A stretch of DNA of 64,000 nt from Forficula auricularia (GCA_024734495.1 JALMQS010000136.1:963238-1027237), one strand, 5' to 3'; positions 11,595 to 24,590 are shown, counted from the stretch's first letter. Notes: generated by a model from the sequence alone, not told the origin. Program-made: numbers and translations.

Positions 11595-12221
11595 CTGCAA
11601 CAGAGAGGGAGAAAAAGACTAATAACTAGTTATATAATACACTTTCTCTAAAAGAAGCAAGTGATATGAAATGTTTGAACGAGTTGAATGAAAAGTTGCT
11701 CGAGCGTTGTTTCTAACAAGCGGACTCTCATCTTAGAAGCGGAACAAATGCAGAAAAGCGAAGGGAACAGGCAGTCAATGGGATCGAATGTCAAAATAAG
11801 CTTAATTATACAGGGAAATCGTATTTATTATTATTTACAAATGTATAATTATATCTAAAAAGAGAGGGTCGATGACAAGTATCTATCAAAAAGCGACCTT
11901 ATTAAAAACTTTTTCCAGCTTGTGTCCTTTTTTTCTTTTTATTTTAAATTATTCCACCATCGTGAATTGGATATACTCAACATTTGAAATGTATAAGTGA
12001 AAGTTTTTTTTTTTTAAATATTAATTTTATTATTTTTTTTTTAATGTAGGTATAAGAATTTAATATTAAAGTTCAAATTGCCAATTATAGCAGACTTAAA
12101 ATTTCTTTAAAAATCAGGAGAGATTGTCAGTTACTAAATATTTAGCGTGAATCATATTTCACCTGGGAGTTGGGCATTGCTTTTTTTGGCATTCGGTTTG
12201 CCGAGGAGGGTTAGTAGGTAG

Positions 12222-12279
12222 AACTCTTCTAACATGTGGTAAACATTATCTATAATGTTTACCATATGTTACAAGAGTT
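12222..12279. repeat. 27-bp stem hairpin
   Basis: The arms AACTCTTCTAACATGTGG.. and their complement pair at 25 of 27 positions around the four-base loop TCTA. It could be a tiny foldback element or a small-RNA-type hairpin. Confidence 0.5.
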
Positions 12280-13329
12280 GTCAGCTCGGATTTAGTATAT
12301 AAATTTAGTAGATTTGTTGCTTTTCTGGTTCACTTGATTATCAAATAAAAAGTTTTTGGTCTCTTTTAATGAGATATTCTGTGGAGAATGAATAACGTTT
12401 CGATATATAATTCTGGAGTCGTTTTCATGTGCATCTAAATTCATTCAAGAGGTAGAATTTTTTTAAACTAATTTATTTACATTTTATATTTTAATCAATC
12501 AAAAGAATCTTGAAATTAATCTAATTGAAATTTTTTATTTAGTAGAAAAGAGAGGAAAAAATAAGTGTATTTGTAGTATATATGATATGTATATAATATA
12601 CACATAATACAATATCCATATAAATATTCTACTTTATAGATTCTAAATTATGGTATATCTATAAAAATTTTTAAAAGAAATTTTATTTTTATTTCAGATC
12701 ATTTTTTTCTCCAAAATTTTATTATAGATGGGACTAATATCGATATCAATTTGTTTATCTCCGATTAAACTTGACTCTAGGTTAACTAATATCTTTCAGA
12801 ATCCTAAGATTTTGGGGTCGAACTTGATGGTCAGCTGATCAGTCAAAAATATACTGCAATTTAACAAGATGATAACAAAATAGCAATTAATAAATAATTA
12901 TAAGGAGAAATTAATGAGGTTGTCATCTGCTTGATGCTTAATACTCACTAACAAATAAATATATATTCATAGGTAGACCATATTTTGAAATAAATAATTT
13001 ATTGATTGATTTTGATATTAAATAAATTCACTCTCAACCTCAAATCCAATGAATGTTAAATAAACGTTTTGATATTGTTTTTATAAAAGAATCGTATTTA
13101 TTTATATATAGGTACAATTATAAATTTATAAATATAATGCATTAATTGAGGGCACCTCCAGTGATTTCTTTTTATAAATCATCAACTCTACTACAAACTA
13201 AATCTTTTCAATCAAATAAATAATTAAATTTTTCGATATTTTATTTTACATAATTTGAAATTGATAATAAATTTGTTTCAAATAACTTCCGAATTATTAT
13301 TTTCACTTTTTCATGAATATTTGCATAGT

Positions 13330-13530
13330 AATTGCTAATCGAAAGTTTAGAGGGATGTCGGTGTGGACCGCTTTTTCTCTCTTCCTAAGTGTAAGACCTG
13401 ATTTTTTTTGTTAGGCGACAAAACCTGACGCTGATTAGATCGACAGCCATTCGGATGAGGGTTTTATCCCGATGGTGGAGAGAGGGCGGTCTCATTAAAC
13501 TGACAACGGCAACGAAATCCACTCAACCAG
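13330..13530. promoter_or_regulatory. GC-richer intronic island, candidate enhancer
   Basis: A non-repetitive, GC-richer block (ACCTGACGCTGATTAGATCG, TCGGATGAGGGTTTTATCCC) in AT-rich intron 2. It contains homeodomain-like GATTA cores. Called only on composition. Confidence 0.3.
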
Positions 13531-15114
13531 CAGAAGCAACCCTTATTCCAGTACAAAATCATTAATTTCAATTCATTAGATGTCATCTAGCCTACGATTC
13601 AATTATTATCAACTTTAATGCATTTTTAATTTCACGACATACTAATTGGTCCCCCCTTACACCCTTTACACCGGAAAAAAGAGACAAAGAAAGGGTAAGA
13701 AGAATAATAAACCCCAAACCACCCTCTTTTTGTATCTTTAACGATCTTTCTTATGTGATTTTTTTTTTTGAAATTAACCCTTCTCCCTAAAACGTCATCG
13801 TTTTATATTAAAGTAATTTATGTTCCCTTTTGGAGCATTAAAGATGCTCATCAATTAATCAGTGCAGGACATTCATTAATGTCTCAAAGGAATTAAACCT
13901 CACACGACTTGGAATATATATATGTATAGTGCAATATATGCATACACCTAATGTGTTTATATTTAAATATTACCACATTTAGATATTCATATTTTAAAAT
14001 TAAAAATTTAAAATATAAATGTTAAGGATTTAATCATTTTAATTTATTTTAATTGAAATGTTTCTCATGAAAAGATTTTCAAATATGAATTAAAATTTTA
14101 AGTTAGTTTTTAATTTTTTTTTTTTGCCTTGGATACCAGTCCATTTTTTCTATGTGATACTTTTTATATTTATAGTTTAAATACTTGAACGAGTGAAGCC
14201 CTTAAAAAAAAAAAAAAACTCAGCTAAAACATTCTATAGGAAATCAAGAGAGATGGTCAACTACTAGATTCGAGATGTTATGGATTATTTGTATTATGTC
14301 AGAAGAAATGTGTATAAATTAGAATTGATAGTTTGACGAGTGATGCCCTCTAAGGGGATAAAAGAGAAACTGGCTGGATCAGCTCGTTGGTGAGTTGCTT
14401 GCCAGCCAGTCTGTCTTAGTAGATTCATTGAAATGAGTAGTTGAAATGAGTTAGTTGAAAGGAGTCTTAATAGATTCATTGAAGATTGAAGTTGAAATGT
14501 GTTGATAAGTTGAAAGTTTGATGGTTGACTGCGTTAGCAGATTGAATTGAGTTGAATGTTTTGTATAACTGCATCAGCAGATTTTTTTGATTATATTTGA
14601 ATTGAGTTTAGAAAGAAAAAAAACCAAACTTGAATCATCCCATATCTCATCGTCGGATAAAAAACCAAAGTGAAACGAATTGCCACAAGAAGTCTGCATT
14701 TACGCCACGCCATCACCATTGTATTATATTTCATTCGTATGTACAAAAACCATTATTTTTATCATTAAAACCATTGTTAATATCATATCAAAAAATCTTT
14801 GCTTTTATTTATTGAAGAAGGAGAAAATACACCTTCCTTTATCTTAATTAAAGAAATACAGTCCACACCATTATCCTAAGTTCATTATCATATTTATACA
14901 TGAAAAATTATACATGATATAAACAGGAAATTTACAATTTTATACAAAATGTTTCACACATTCGGGAATTGAGCCGAAATGCCAAAAATGCAATCAGGGC
15001 ACCTGGCTTGCCCACTGAGGTGAACCACATCTCGGATCTATAGTAGTTGACCATCTCTCATGATTTTCTATAGTAATTTTAAAGCTATTAATATCGTCAT
15101 TTATATTTTATTAG

Positions 15115-15570
15115 ATTTGACAAATCAGAGGAAAACAAGAACAAATTAAACAGTATTAAAAGATTGGATCAATTGCGACGTTTCGCGAATTTATTATGGC
15201 TTCATCAGGCTCTTGATCAATTTCACAAAACACTTTGTCATTTATCTTCTTATCAATTAGAACATATATATATATAACAATACGAACACACTTTTATTTA
15301 CAATACTATTAATTATTTAGAGTAGCCAGCAATGGATTCAACCAGACTGAGTGTTGGCTACTCTAAATAATTAAAAGTATTGTAAATAAAAGTGTGTTCA
15401 TATTGGTTTATATATATTTGTGTTCTAAATGGTAAGAAGATAAATGACAAAGTGTTTTGTGATATTGATCAAGAGCCTGATGAAGCCATAATAAATTGGC
15501 GAAACGTCGCAATTGATCGAATGTTTTAACACTCTTTAATTTGTTCCTATTTTCCTCTGATTTGTCAAAT
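15115..15570. mobile_element. Large inverted-repeat element with hammerhead-like cores in both arms
   Basis: Arms of about 215 bp (15115-15330 and 15355-15570) with few mismatches flank a 24-bp centre. Each arm reads, outward from the centre, CTGATGA (plus copy 15477-15483), a GCC/GGC-closed stem, GAAAC (15501-15505), GTCG and CAATTGATC. The last pairs with GATCAA upstream of CTGATGA. The expected GTC cleavage triplet is not in the canonical place, so this family is either divergent or decayed. Confidence 0.6.
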
Positions 15571-16039
15571 ATAATATCTAAATAATAGAACTGAATAATA
15601 ATAAATTTATCTTTTATATTCAGCGAAAACTTGTTAAACTAGGTTTGAATAAGAATCTATTAATCATGATCAATAATAAAATACCTATATATTAAGTACG
15701 GAACCCTAATATGTATCCGAGTTCGACTCGCACTTAGTCTGCTTATAAAATTAAATTTAAAGTTGGGCGTTTATCGAGGCTTTCTTGAAAAAATTCAATT
15801 ATTTTTCATGATTCAAGACACTCACTTGAATCTTAATGTGAAAGAAATGTAATGTTCTATAAATTCCATCAAATTATCAACTTCTCTACGAAATATTGTT
15901 TTGTGTAACTTAAAATCTAGATTAGTAACAAATCTAAAATTTATAAAATAAAAAATAAAAATGAATACCTACATAATTTCATCAACTAAAAGAGAAAGAT
16001 TTTTTCTTTTAAAATTAATGTCCGAAAAGTGACATCCAA

Positions 16040-16300
16040 ATTGCGGTTTACTTTGAGAAGGCGTTAATCCCTGAACACGAAACCCTTTGCTTCCGTTGGC
16101 TTTTGGTCAATGCCAATTATGCAAATGACAACAAGTCTGCGAGGGTGGGACACTGGGGAAGAAGAACCCGATTGCAAACACAACACCAACAACAACGACG
16201 ACAACAACATCACACGGCTTGTACTCGACGTCTAATTCCAAAACAAGACATTTTAATGCCATTAAGATTCGCATCGGGACGATCTTTGAGTGTGGGTTGA
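16040..16300. promoter_or_regulatory. Intronic island with POU octamer
   Basis: A perfect octamer ATGCAAAT at 16119-16126 within a GC-richer stretch that also has a CAA-repeat. POU factors act in neural enhancers, which suits a MYT1 host gene; that is inference. The 65-codon open stretch here has a low-complexity Gln/Arg sequence and no domain. Confidence 0.35.
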
Positions 16301-18419
16301 GAGCAGGAGAATATGAACTAATTATTCACTTGTCACAATAACATTGTTTCGGTGTTTAAAGGGATTCCCTTTAAAACGGTTGCCTATGAGATTCAGACGA
16401 GAAAGAACAGCAACAGTTGGTGAGACCCCCTCATTTGCAGAACATTATACTAATATACTATTTGATAATAATCCATTCATGGAGGAAGAACGACCAAAAA
16501 AAGGGAGACATCAAAAAATTAAGACTAATAGAAACAGATAATAGAATATCTGCTGGTAATATCTTCAGAAATGATGATTAACGGCCTTATAATATTTAAC
16601 CTTTTGTTTTAATAATTAGACTCTTACTGGTAGTTAAGTGTCCTGTAAAGACACTCTCAGTACATATGCTGCATAGGTACAATATTTTTGGTTAAACCTT
16701 GAGAAAATTAAATTTTTTGATCAATAAAGTTTACATTAATTCATGGTGCATGGTGTAAGCTTAGATAGTAACGCGATCAATGATAGGCCTACTATTATTT
16801 TTGTTTATTTCTTATTTGTTTCATTACTAGCTTTTTACTTTATCCAATGCGAAGCAATCGGTCTCGCGGCAAGCGCGACTTCAAAGGGTCCTCAGGTAAA
16901 GACTACGGAACCCATGGTCTCAATTAAGGTCACAAATTGTAGTATTCAATTAGATTGAATTTTAGCACGTGACGGTTTTGACAAAAATTACATGGGGTCT
17001 TTTCGAGAGGCCAAAAAGTACGATTTTTTTTGGAAGTGGGTGGGGATGGATGTATGTATGTTATCGTTTTTTTCGTCCACGATTTTTCCACACCTTTGCA
17101 CCGATTGAAATGAAATTGAAAACTTACTATTTGTTTAACAAAATAAAGCGCTGATTAGTTTTTGGTACATATCGGCCCACAAACATTAGTACTTTATTTC
17201 AGTACTTTTTTAGTTTTTTCTAAATATCTTGAAAATGGCTGAACAAATTTTGATGAAATTTAATATCCTAATTAAGTACATTGGGGACAACAAAAAAGTT
17301 AAATAAAGTTTTTAATAAAAGTATATTTTAAAGTACTTTACTCTAGAGTAAGATAGTACTTTTTAAATTCTTTAAAATTTATTCATTTGATCGTTTTAAT
17401 ATAGGACTCATTTAACCTAAGTAAGTAAGAATGGTTAGGCTTCTCTCTGTGAAATGCTAAAAATTTGTGAGGAAAGTTTATAAGTAACCATAGCAACTGC
17501 GTTGTTTTCTTATCCGTTACCTTTGCTGAAGACATGGAGGAATCGGCATAAAATCAAAATAACGATTGATTAATATCTAATACTAGAGGAATAACCTTGT
17601 TGCATTCCATTTTTGAAAAAGACTAAATTCTTTTTTGGTAAACAACTCAAGCTGGTTATTCCTCGACTATTAAATGAGAATCGATCATTATTTTTGAATT
17701 AAAGTCAACATGAACTGCAAATTGCAAGTGATATCTGATTAATAATATAGGAATAAACATATTAATATTTCAAATGAATTTGGATAAAGTTTAGAAACGA
17801 TCCGCTGCAGTTTATTTATTTTTAAAATAAGTACCTACTAGTAAGTACAATAATATTAAAATTATTAATTGCTTTTTCTTAGTGTTCATTTAATTCGATG
17901 TTGATCATTCTGGTAATCACTTTTTTATGAGGACGAAAAAGTTCAGATATTTTCATAGGGAGCTAAGATTTAAGATTTATAAGCCATAGAATTACTCTAA
18001 AAGCATATTCTGATTGGAAATATAAAAGCTCACTTTTGTGTACTCGTGAATCGTTTGCGTTAGAAACCTAATAAACATAGACACTATCATTTCTGGATGG
18101 ACTCTGAAGTCTAACAGAAAACGCTCTAAGATCAGATCACCTAGATATCATCAACAACAAAAGGCACTCGTTATTATTTTACTTCGAATATAAAAATTGT
18201 ATTATGAGTGATATTGAATAAAAATTCTGTGAAACTTCCGTCCCATTATAAATCAATTAAACAGGAAATAATTCAATGATTAAACAGGTTAAAGAATGAC
18301 AAACAAGACCCAGGTGGCTCGTTTGAATAGACTCCCTCATTAATAAATAGATATAATTTTTTTTTACTTTCTTTGTTAATTCGAAAACCATAGAAACCTA
18401 TTCAGATGAAACTATTATC

Positions 18420-18800
18420 GTGAGTAACGGGGAGATCATTTGCCGAGTGAAAAGCCAACGGGCGTTTGGGGGTGCTAAAGGGGTTGAGGTCAGGGGATGG
18501 TTTCGAATGTTATTTTAATATGCAGGTGAAGACTCGAGGGAGGTTCCAGGCGCAAATGGTCTTTGGTTGGGCCGCAATCGAGGCCCTGGGCTGCATATTA
18601 ACCGCCAAAAGGGCTTGAGGCATTCGCTAACGAGAGAGGCAGTACAAAAGTACTTTCCTCGGCTGCGGAGGCATCAGCATGCACGGGCCAAAGGTGACTT
18701 TCAATGGGAATTAACATGATAGGACTTGCTTCTTCAACAGCCACCCAAGCAGATAGCAACATTAGCAAATAAGGAGAGCGGGATCTCCAGCATCGGAGAC
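18420..18800. promoter_or_regulatory. GC-rich non-coding block, candidate enhancer
   Basis: The longest non-coding GC-rich block of intron 2, with CAGGTG E-box, AACCGCCAAAAGGGC, and GGGCCGCAATCGAGGCCC. No long frame and no repeat features. Confidence 0.4.
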
Positions 18801-20129
18801 CAAGAATGGGAGAGGGAAATAATAACTATACAGAGACTCTCTCATTTAACACTACAGAAAATTTCGTTTTAGAAATAATTTAAAATTGCGAAATTTTTTG
18901 AATGAAACATTTCGATATTGAGCTGCTATATTATTACAGTATTGCCCAGTTTCATTATGGACTTTCACCATAAACTACACTATTTTCATGAATTGTTATA
19001 GATTTTTAAATTAAGAAGTTCCGAAATTAGAAAGGGGGCTGCAAGTGACTTTAAAGACTCATAGTCATAGCGGAGACCCAAAACAAAAATATACCGCTCG
19101 ACCATCTGGGCTGGTGGCCCTGGCGGGCAGCGTCTCGTGATGTGATTATTAGCTGTCCGTAATTATATGTTTTGAAAAAAATATTTTTTTTAATAATGAA
19201 TATTGATCAAAGAAAGATGAAAAATATCAGTAAATGCTTTATAAATACTTTATTAGAGCATGCAACCATTTGTCTCGAAGTTCCCGATCGGTTGGAAACC
19301 TATTTCATTATTATATTAAGATAAGATAGCAGTACCAGGCGTGCTCCAAACTAGTGGCTCTGACTAGTGTTTAAATTAAATATTAAATAATTTATATTTT
19401 AAAATTAATTCATATACTAAAATTTAAAGAATTTATATATTTGTCTACTAATATTTTTCGACTTTTTTAATAATACATTTCAATATTTAAATTTATTTAA
19501 AGTGTCTCTAAATTAAATATATATAATAATTTTAAAATTAATTTATTTACTAAAATTTCAAATGAGCCGCGCAGTAATAAATTAAAAATTAATCTCATCA
19601 TCCCATTAAATCATATCTCATTAAAACTTATATTATAAATTAAATATATATATTTAAAATTTATTTGTCTACTAAAATTTCAAGAATTTATATTTTTCTT
19701 AAATTCAAAAAAAAAATAATAATTTTCGCGGTATGAATTATTTCCAAAAAATTAAATATATATTAATATATAATATATTTTCAAATTAATAATTTTGTCT
19801 ACTAAAATTTCAAATGAGACACACCAGTAAAATCTAATATTCTAAGCTATATAGAGGAATATGTAATATATAGAGATATTATAGATATATAATATAGAGA
19901 TGTTTTATTTGAAAAATTTGACAATCTAACAACTGTCATTGAATATTAGTTGCTTTTTCTCCCATGTTCTACTGATAGCGCCACAGTACTGCCACAGGCT
20001 TTATATATAATATAATAATAATATGTTTAGTAGGAAATGTTTTATAACGCAAACCCATTTGATGAGGTGCGGTGAATTTTTTTCTTTTTAGGATATTCCA
20101 AAGTAAAACAAGACCCTCTAGTGTCTGTC

Positions 20130-20560
20130 TGTTTGTCAGAACATTGCTTGGCTCGTAAACTAAATAAGATACAAACTTGAAATTTACAAGTTATAAGTAT
20201 ATGCATTCATTTTCACCGAAATCAAAAATAGTTGGTATTAAAATTTTAATAGAATGATTGTTTTTGGGAGGATAGAATTTTTTTGTACAGTCAAAAATAA
20301 AAAAAGTATTTTTTATCATGCGGTGTAAGTATCCATGTAAAGATATTTTTTTAAATAGAATTAGGTCTTTTTTTAAAATAATTTCCTTTTGTGAAAAACC
20401 TCGAGAAGTGCCATATTAACATACATATAGGCCTTTAGAAATGGTTTAAGTTAAAATTATTGGAAAATTCCACAAACTCCCTCATTCTCTCCTATCAACG
20501 ACAAATCCAAATAATGAATCAAGTATTTCGTAAATAATAAGGTAGCTCCGTATGGAGTCT
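20130..20560 (+). repeat. Dispersed 400-bp repeat (family also at 2560, 49.8 and 58.3 kb)
   Basis: Blocks shared by the copies: TTGAAATTTACAAGTTATA, CGAAATCAAAAAT, ATTAAAATTTTAAT and CATTCTCTCCTATCAACGAC. Copies lie at about 2560-2960, 49800-50160 and 58310-58720, with a probable inverted one at 31810-32090. A (GTCT)n-like start (TGTCTGTCTG) is typical of non-coding arthropod repeats. No coding potential. Confidence 0.45.
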
Positions 20561-21285
20561 GAGTCACACTTGACCTTTCTTATAGGAATGTCTTGAAAAT
20601 ATTATTATACAACCTTTCATCAAATTAAAACCTTGAAAATTAAAATCATCTGACTATGAATTTTCATCACAACAGAGGTTAAATTGTACGAATTACGTCC
20701 CTGTAACAGGTGAATAGATGGATAGACAGACGAATATCACGAAACTATAAAGGATTTCCTAGTTTCTATCTAAGAAAATAAGTAAGAACTTAAGGTAGCT
20801 GTTTCACCATATGGGTTTTCTTAGCATTTTTTGAAATTTAGAAGATTATTATTTAAATACTTTTGCATCGATTGACGGCAAAACAAATTGATGAACAATA
20901 TAGTTCCAAAGATATTAAATTCCAAATATAGAGTTTTTCAAGACTCTTATACATTTGCACTATATGGGATATCGGAAAGTTTACATACATATTTAATTAT
21001 AATTAAGAAACTATTCTTACCATTGTTATAAAAAAACCTAAACCAACATTAAACAATAACTAAAACATTTTGAAAATTTTAATTGATAGTTACAACAAAG
21101 TTTCTGAGATAATAATGAATAAATAATTAAAAAAGTATAATGAAAAATTTATACTAAAACAAGCTGACAATAATGCATTTATTCAACCTAAAAAGTGGGT
21201 TAACTTTACTAATTTTTTTTGACGTTTTTTTCGCTTCAGCCATTTTCGCAACAACTTTTAATCGTTGCTAAGAACGTTTTGTTTA

Positions 21286-22440
21286 ATAAATCGACCTTTA
21301 TAATGTAGTTTATCTGTCATTTCTATGATTAAAATAATCAAGTTTGGAAAATGTTGCCAGATTTGTCAAACGAGCACGGTACATAAGCAGCAAAAGTTTT
21401 GGACTTATGAATTATGAATCCTTATTGACTGTTCTACATTTATATACTCTAGCATTAACTTTTTTGCTAGTATTGCCGCGAAACAACTACCTTAGATTAA
21501 TTTAATTATCCACTACTTTCTTCCAAATAAACTACAACGGATTGTTGCTAGACTTTATCCAAAGTCATTTTGGTATATTAATATCTTTATTCCTTTATTA
21601 GTGTTCAAATATCACTGGGTATTTGAAGCTTCGCATTGGATAAAGTAAAAAGCAAAATCACATTAATAAAATGGAACTGAGGCAGCAAATCGGAAAAACT
21701 CGAATGTTTATATGGTAAACTCTACCTGTATAAAATCATGTAAAAATTATCCATCCTTTCATACATACTGAATGGTTTACTTATATGCCAAAAGCTCTGA
21801 AGCATTCCATCAACTGGACTCGCCTAGCTCTTACGCAGCTTTCATTCTACTGCGTGCAAACTGTTGCCTAAATACAGGCGCACAAACGTCAAATCAAGTT
21901 CCAATTGGTCTACATCATCAGGATTTTTAATTAGTGGACTTATTTATTTATATTTTATAGCTCAATACTTTTCTTATATATGCAAAAAAATTGAATTAGT
22001 TAAAAAGCTCTAAATGGATATCTTAATTTAAATGTCAATAATTTAGGAATAATAACGGTTTCAAAATTTTATGTTCAAAAAATTCAAAAGTGTTTTAAGG
22101 TTATACGAATCAATCTTATTCGTTTTATAAGGTAAAAGCTATTACTACAGTAACTAGTATTCATGCACACAACGATGCACTGATTATACATATATGTTAA
22201 CGTTAGATTAACGCGTTCATCTAACGTTAACATATAAACATTCTAAATAAAATTTATTATTGAATATCTGAACAAAATTCATCTGTTTCGATTACCCAAA
22301 GAGTATATATATATATTATAAATAAATCTTCTTTTATAATGTACTTTATCTGATATTTCTGCTGATAAAATATAAAGAATCTCGGACAGTGCTGCCAAAT
22401 TTGTCAAACGAGCATTATTGTCATGAAACAACTACCTTAA
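21286..22440 (+). repeat. Direct repeat of about 100 bp, copies at 21.3 and 22.3 kb
   Basis: TTTATAATGTAGTTTATCTG and GCCAGATTTGTCAAACGAGC at 21.29-21.38 kb recur as TTTATAATGTACTTTATCTG and GCCAAATTTGTCAAACGAGC at 22.33-22.41 kb. AACAACTACCTTA follows in both. Perhaps terminal repeats of an old element. Confidence 0.4.
22191..22236. repeat. Perfect 18-bp inverted repeat around TAACGCGTTC
   Basis: TATATGTTAACGTTAGAT and ATCTAACGTTAACATATA are exact complements, and the 10-base centre is itself nearly palindromic (AACGCGTT). Function unknown. Confidence 0.6.
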
Positions 22441-22729
22441 ATGAAGCAAAGTAGCTAGTTTTTTTTATGAAATTTAAAATAGAAGCTGAAATGATAGAAT
22501 AGGTAACATACCCTGTATCAAATCAGAGATCTATTGTTTCTCTCATGACACTCTCATTGAAGAGCAACGAGGCCCTTCCCATTGGATTTCAAAGTTTTCT
22601 TTTTCAACAGAGGGGGATTAATGCATTTACCTCTGAAAAAAACTTTTTTTATATACTTTTTCTGTAGATATAATTAGGTACTCTCCTCTCTCACTCTCTT
22701 TCGGTAAATATATATCTCTAAAAATATCG

Positions 22730-22905
22730 GTGAAGCCGCTAATGACATCACGTATCTTAATCCAATTTGCCCTAATGTGACTGGGTGAAGATTTCTTCGG
22801 AGTTCGATAGGGTGGGTTGACGCAGGCAATCTATGCTTTCACCAAGGGCAAAAGTTTCTTCAACTGACATCACTGGCGCTCATTTCAAAAAGCTACCTCA
22901 TTACG
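22730..22905. promoter_or_regulatory. Intronic island with homeodomain/CRE-like sites
   Basis: CGCTAATGACATCACGTATC and CTTAATCC occur in a unique GC-richer block. Called on composition and motifs only. Confidence 0.3.
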
Positions 22906-23210
22906 TCCACAAAATTTTACCCCAATAGAAATAATCTTCTTAACTCTAGAAATTTTAGATTTTTTTTTTTTTTGGACGTTGATATTGATAACTATGATTA
23001 AAAAAATCCTATGTTCCTCAGGGAGTCACGAACAATGAATCTTCTAACTACTTATCTTTACCGCTAAAACTAATACTCAAGTGAAAAAAAAATTATCAAG
23101 AGTAAATCTATGTCCTCTCCTTGAACATACATTGGTATATGTTTATTTGTAACATGCAGAAGACATGTTCTTTGATTTCCTCTTGATATAAATAACATAA
23201 TATAGGTATA

Positions 23211-23282
23211 GGTTTATTTGTATAAGCCAGAGGACACTCTCATTGATTTTCCTCTTGAAAAGTGACAAATCTTTTCAAATTA
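23211..23282 (+). repeat. 90-bp dispersed module, diverged copy 5
   Basis: TTTATTTGTATAAGCCAGAG, CTCATTGATTTTCCTCTTG and ATCTTTTCAAAT follow the module order, but the CTACTCTCGGC block is lost. Confidence 0.45.
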
Positions 23283-23869
23283 AAAAAATATGATTATATA
23301 TTTTTCAAGTTATATAATTTAAAATTTAACATTATGATATATATTAGATAATATTCAGTGCACTCAGCAAGAGAAACTCGCTCAATTAAATTTATTATAA
23401 CTATAATATATATAGGTATTCAAATTATTTTTATCATAATTATATCAGAAGAATTTTCAATATCCTTGGGTGTATAATATAAGAGAGGATTGTTTAAGGG
23501 ACATTGTATTATTCTAAGAAAATTCCCAAAATAATTAGGGAAATTGTGAGGTCATTCAAAGAATATTCCAAAATGCCCAGAAAAGATAATTTTAGAATAT
23601 AAAGATTCGTCTTGTGCTGAATGTGTAGGTATATAATATATATAGGTATTATTATTCTTTATAAGAATGTTATTTTTTTGTTTGCTTTACTCTTTATATG
23701 TATATATATATAATATGTCTGATAAAAAAACTTGAATCCTGATGGAGGAAAAAAAATGGCCGCAGCTCTCTTTCGGTTGAAAAAGACTGTTGAGAAGAGA
23801 GTGAGAGAGGCGGGTCAAAGGAGAAAATGAGAGAGTAGATATATATGTATATATATATGTATGTGTGTG

Positions 23870-24110
23870 TGGATACGAGAGAGAGAGAGAGAGAAGGGTG
23901 GGTAGGGTGTTGGCCAATAGCGGCGCCCCTGGCGTCTCCTGGGCCAATGAGGTTGCACCCTCCCACTCTACCCCCCCGAAGGGGTGGTGCCCATCGGCCG
24001 GCAGTAGCTCTCTCTCGCTCTTTGACCTCTTCTATCTCTGTCTTTCTCTTTGGAATTTTTCTGCGCACGCCCCGCAATAGCCAAAAAAGGTAACCAGCCA
24101 AGCGATCCAA
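23870..24110. promoter_or_regulatory. CpG-rich island with paired CCAAT boxes and GAGA tract
   Basis: (GA)n at about 23878-23895, two GGCCAAT boxes at 23911-23917 and 23942-23948, GCGGCGCCCC between them, and CGCACGCCCCGC further right. Looks like an intronic or alternative promoter, or a GAGA-factor element. No coding frame with a recognisable product. Confidence 0.4.
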
Positions 24111-24590
24111 TCAATTCCGGTCCCAGAGCAAATCATTTTTACCCGACAAAAAGTCTCCGATTAGGATAGATGGATAGAAGAGGAAGAGATAGAAAGGGTG
24201 ACGTTAGCTTGTGGAAGAGGGAGGGAAAAAACCAACTTTATTCGATAAACTAGGGGACTAAAACAATTTCATAACTAGGGCAAAAGTTTTAAGAAGAGGA
24301 CAAAGGTCATGGACACGATAAAGTCGAGAGTGCGAATTACGACCAGCCAGCGGTACAATAGAACCAATGTTCATCCTAAAGCAGAGAAAATATTTTTTTT
24401 AATTTACTTAGGTACTTTTTAAAGATCAGGGTTTTCCTTCCATGGTTTTTGTATTTATTAAACATATACTTAGAGGTCAGGTGGATGATGTAAAATTCTA
24501 CTCCATTACAAAATTTAAAATATGATATGGTGTTATGTTGTATATTTGATGTATTTATATTGTTGTGTTATTTATTGAATATATATTCAT

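Larger units (their letters stand above)
17725..21655. repeat. Inverted repeat pair separated by 3.7 kb
   Basis: 17725-17822 is similar, inverted, to 21523-21620 (GGATAAAGTTTAG against CTAGACTTTATCC, with GGAATAAA and TTTATTCC blocks). A second pair, TTTACTTTATCCAATGCGAAG at about 16830 and its complement at 21630, has the same orientation. It could mark the arms of a decayed large element. Between them lies a dispersed repeat copy at 20130-20560. Confidence 0.4.
11595..23600 (-). other. Intron 2, left third
   Basis: Part of the 33.8-kb intron between the exons ending at 45351 and starting at 11594. It holds the palindromes at 12222-12279 and 22191-22236, the large inverted-repeat element at 15115-15570, the inverted pair 17725/21523, a dispersed 400-bp repeat near 20.1-20.6 kb and four GC-richer islands (13.4, 16.1, 18.6 and 22.8 kb). 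No exon with a finger motif was found. Confidence 0.6.

Noticed and set aside
16743..17154. Two short plus-strand frames (71 and 61 codons)
   Set aside because: One overlaps an inverted-repeat block; neither has a domain or splice context.
23687..24110. Open frames of 71-138 codons around the GA/TA repeats
   Set aside because: Their proteins are read from dinucleotide repeats (ERERER, HTHTYIYIY) in several frames at once; the region is better explained as a CpG-rich regulatory island.
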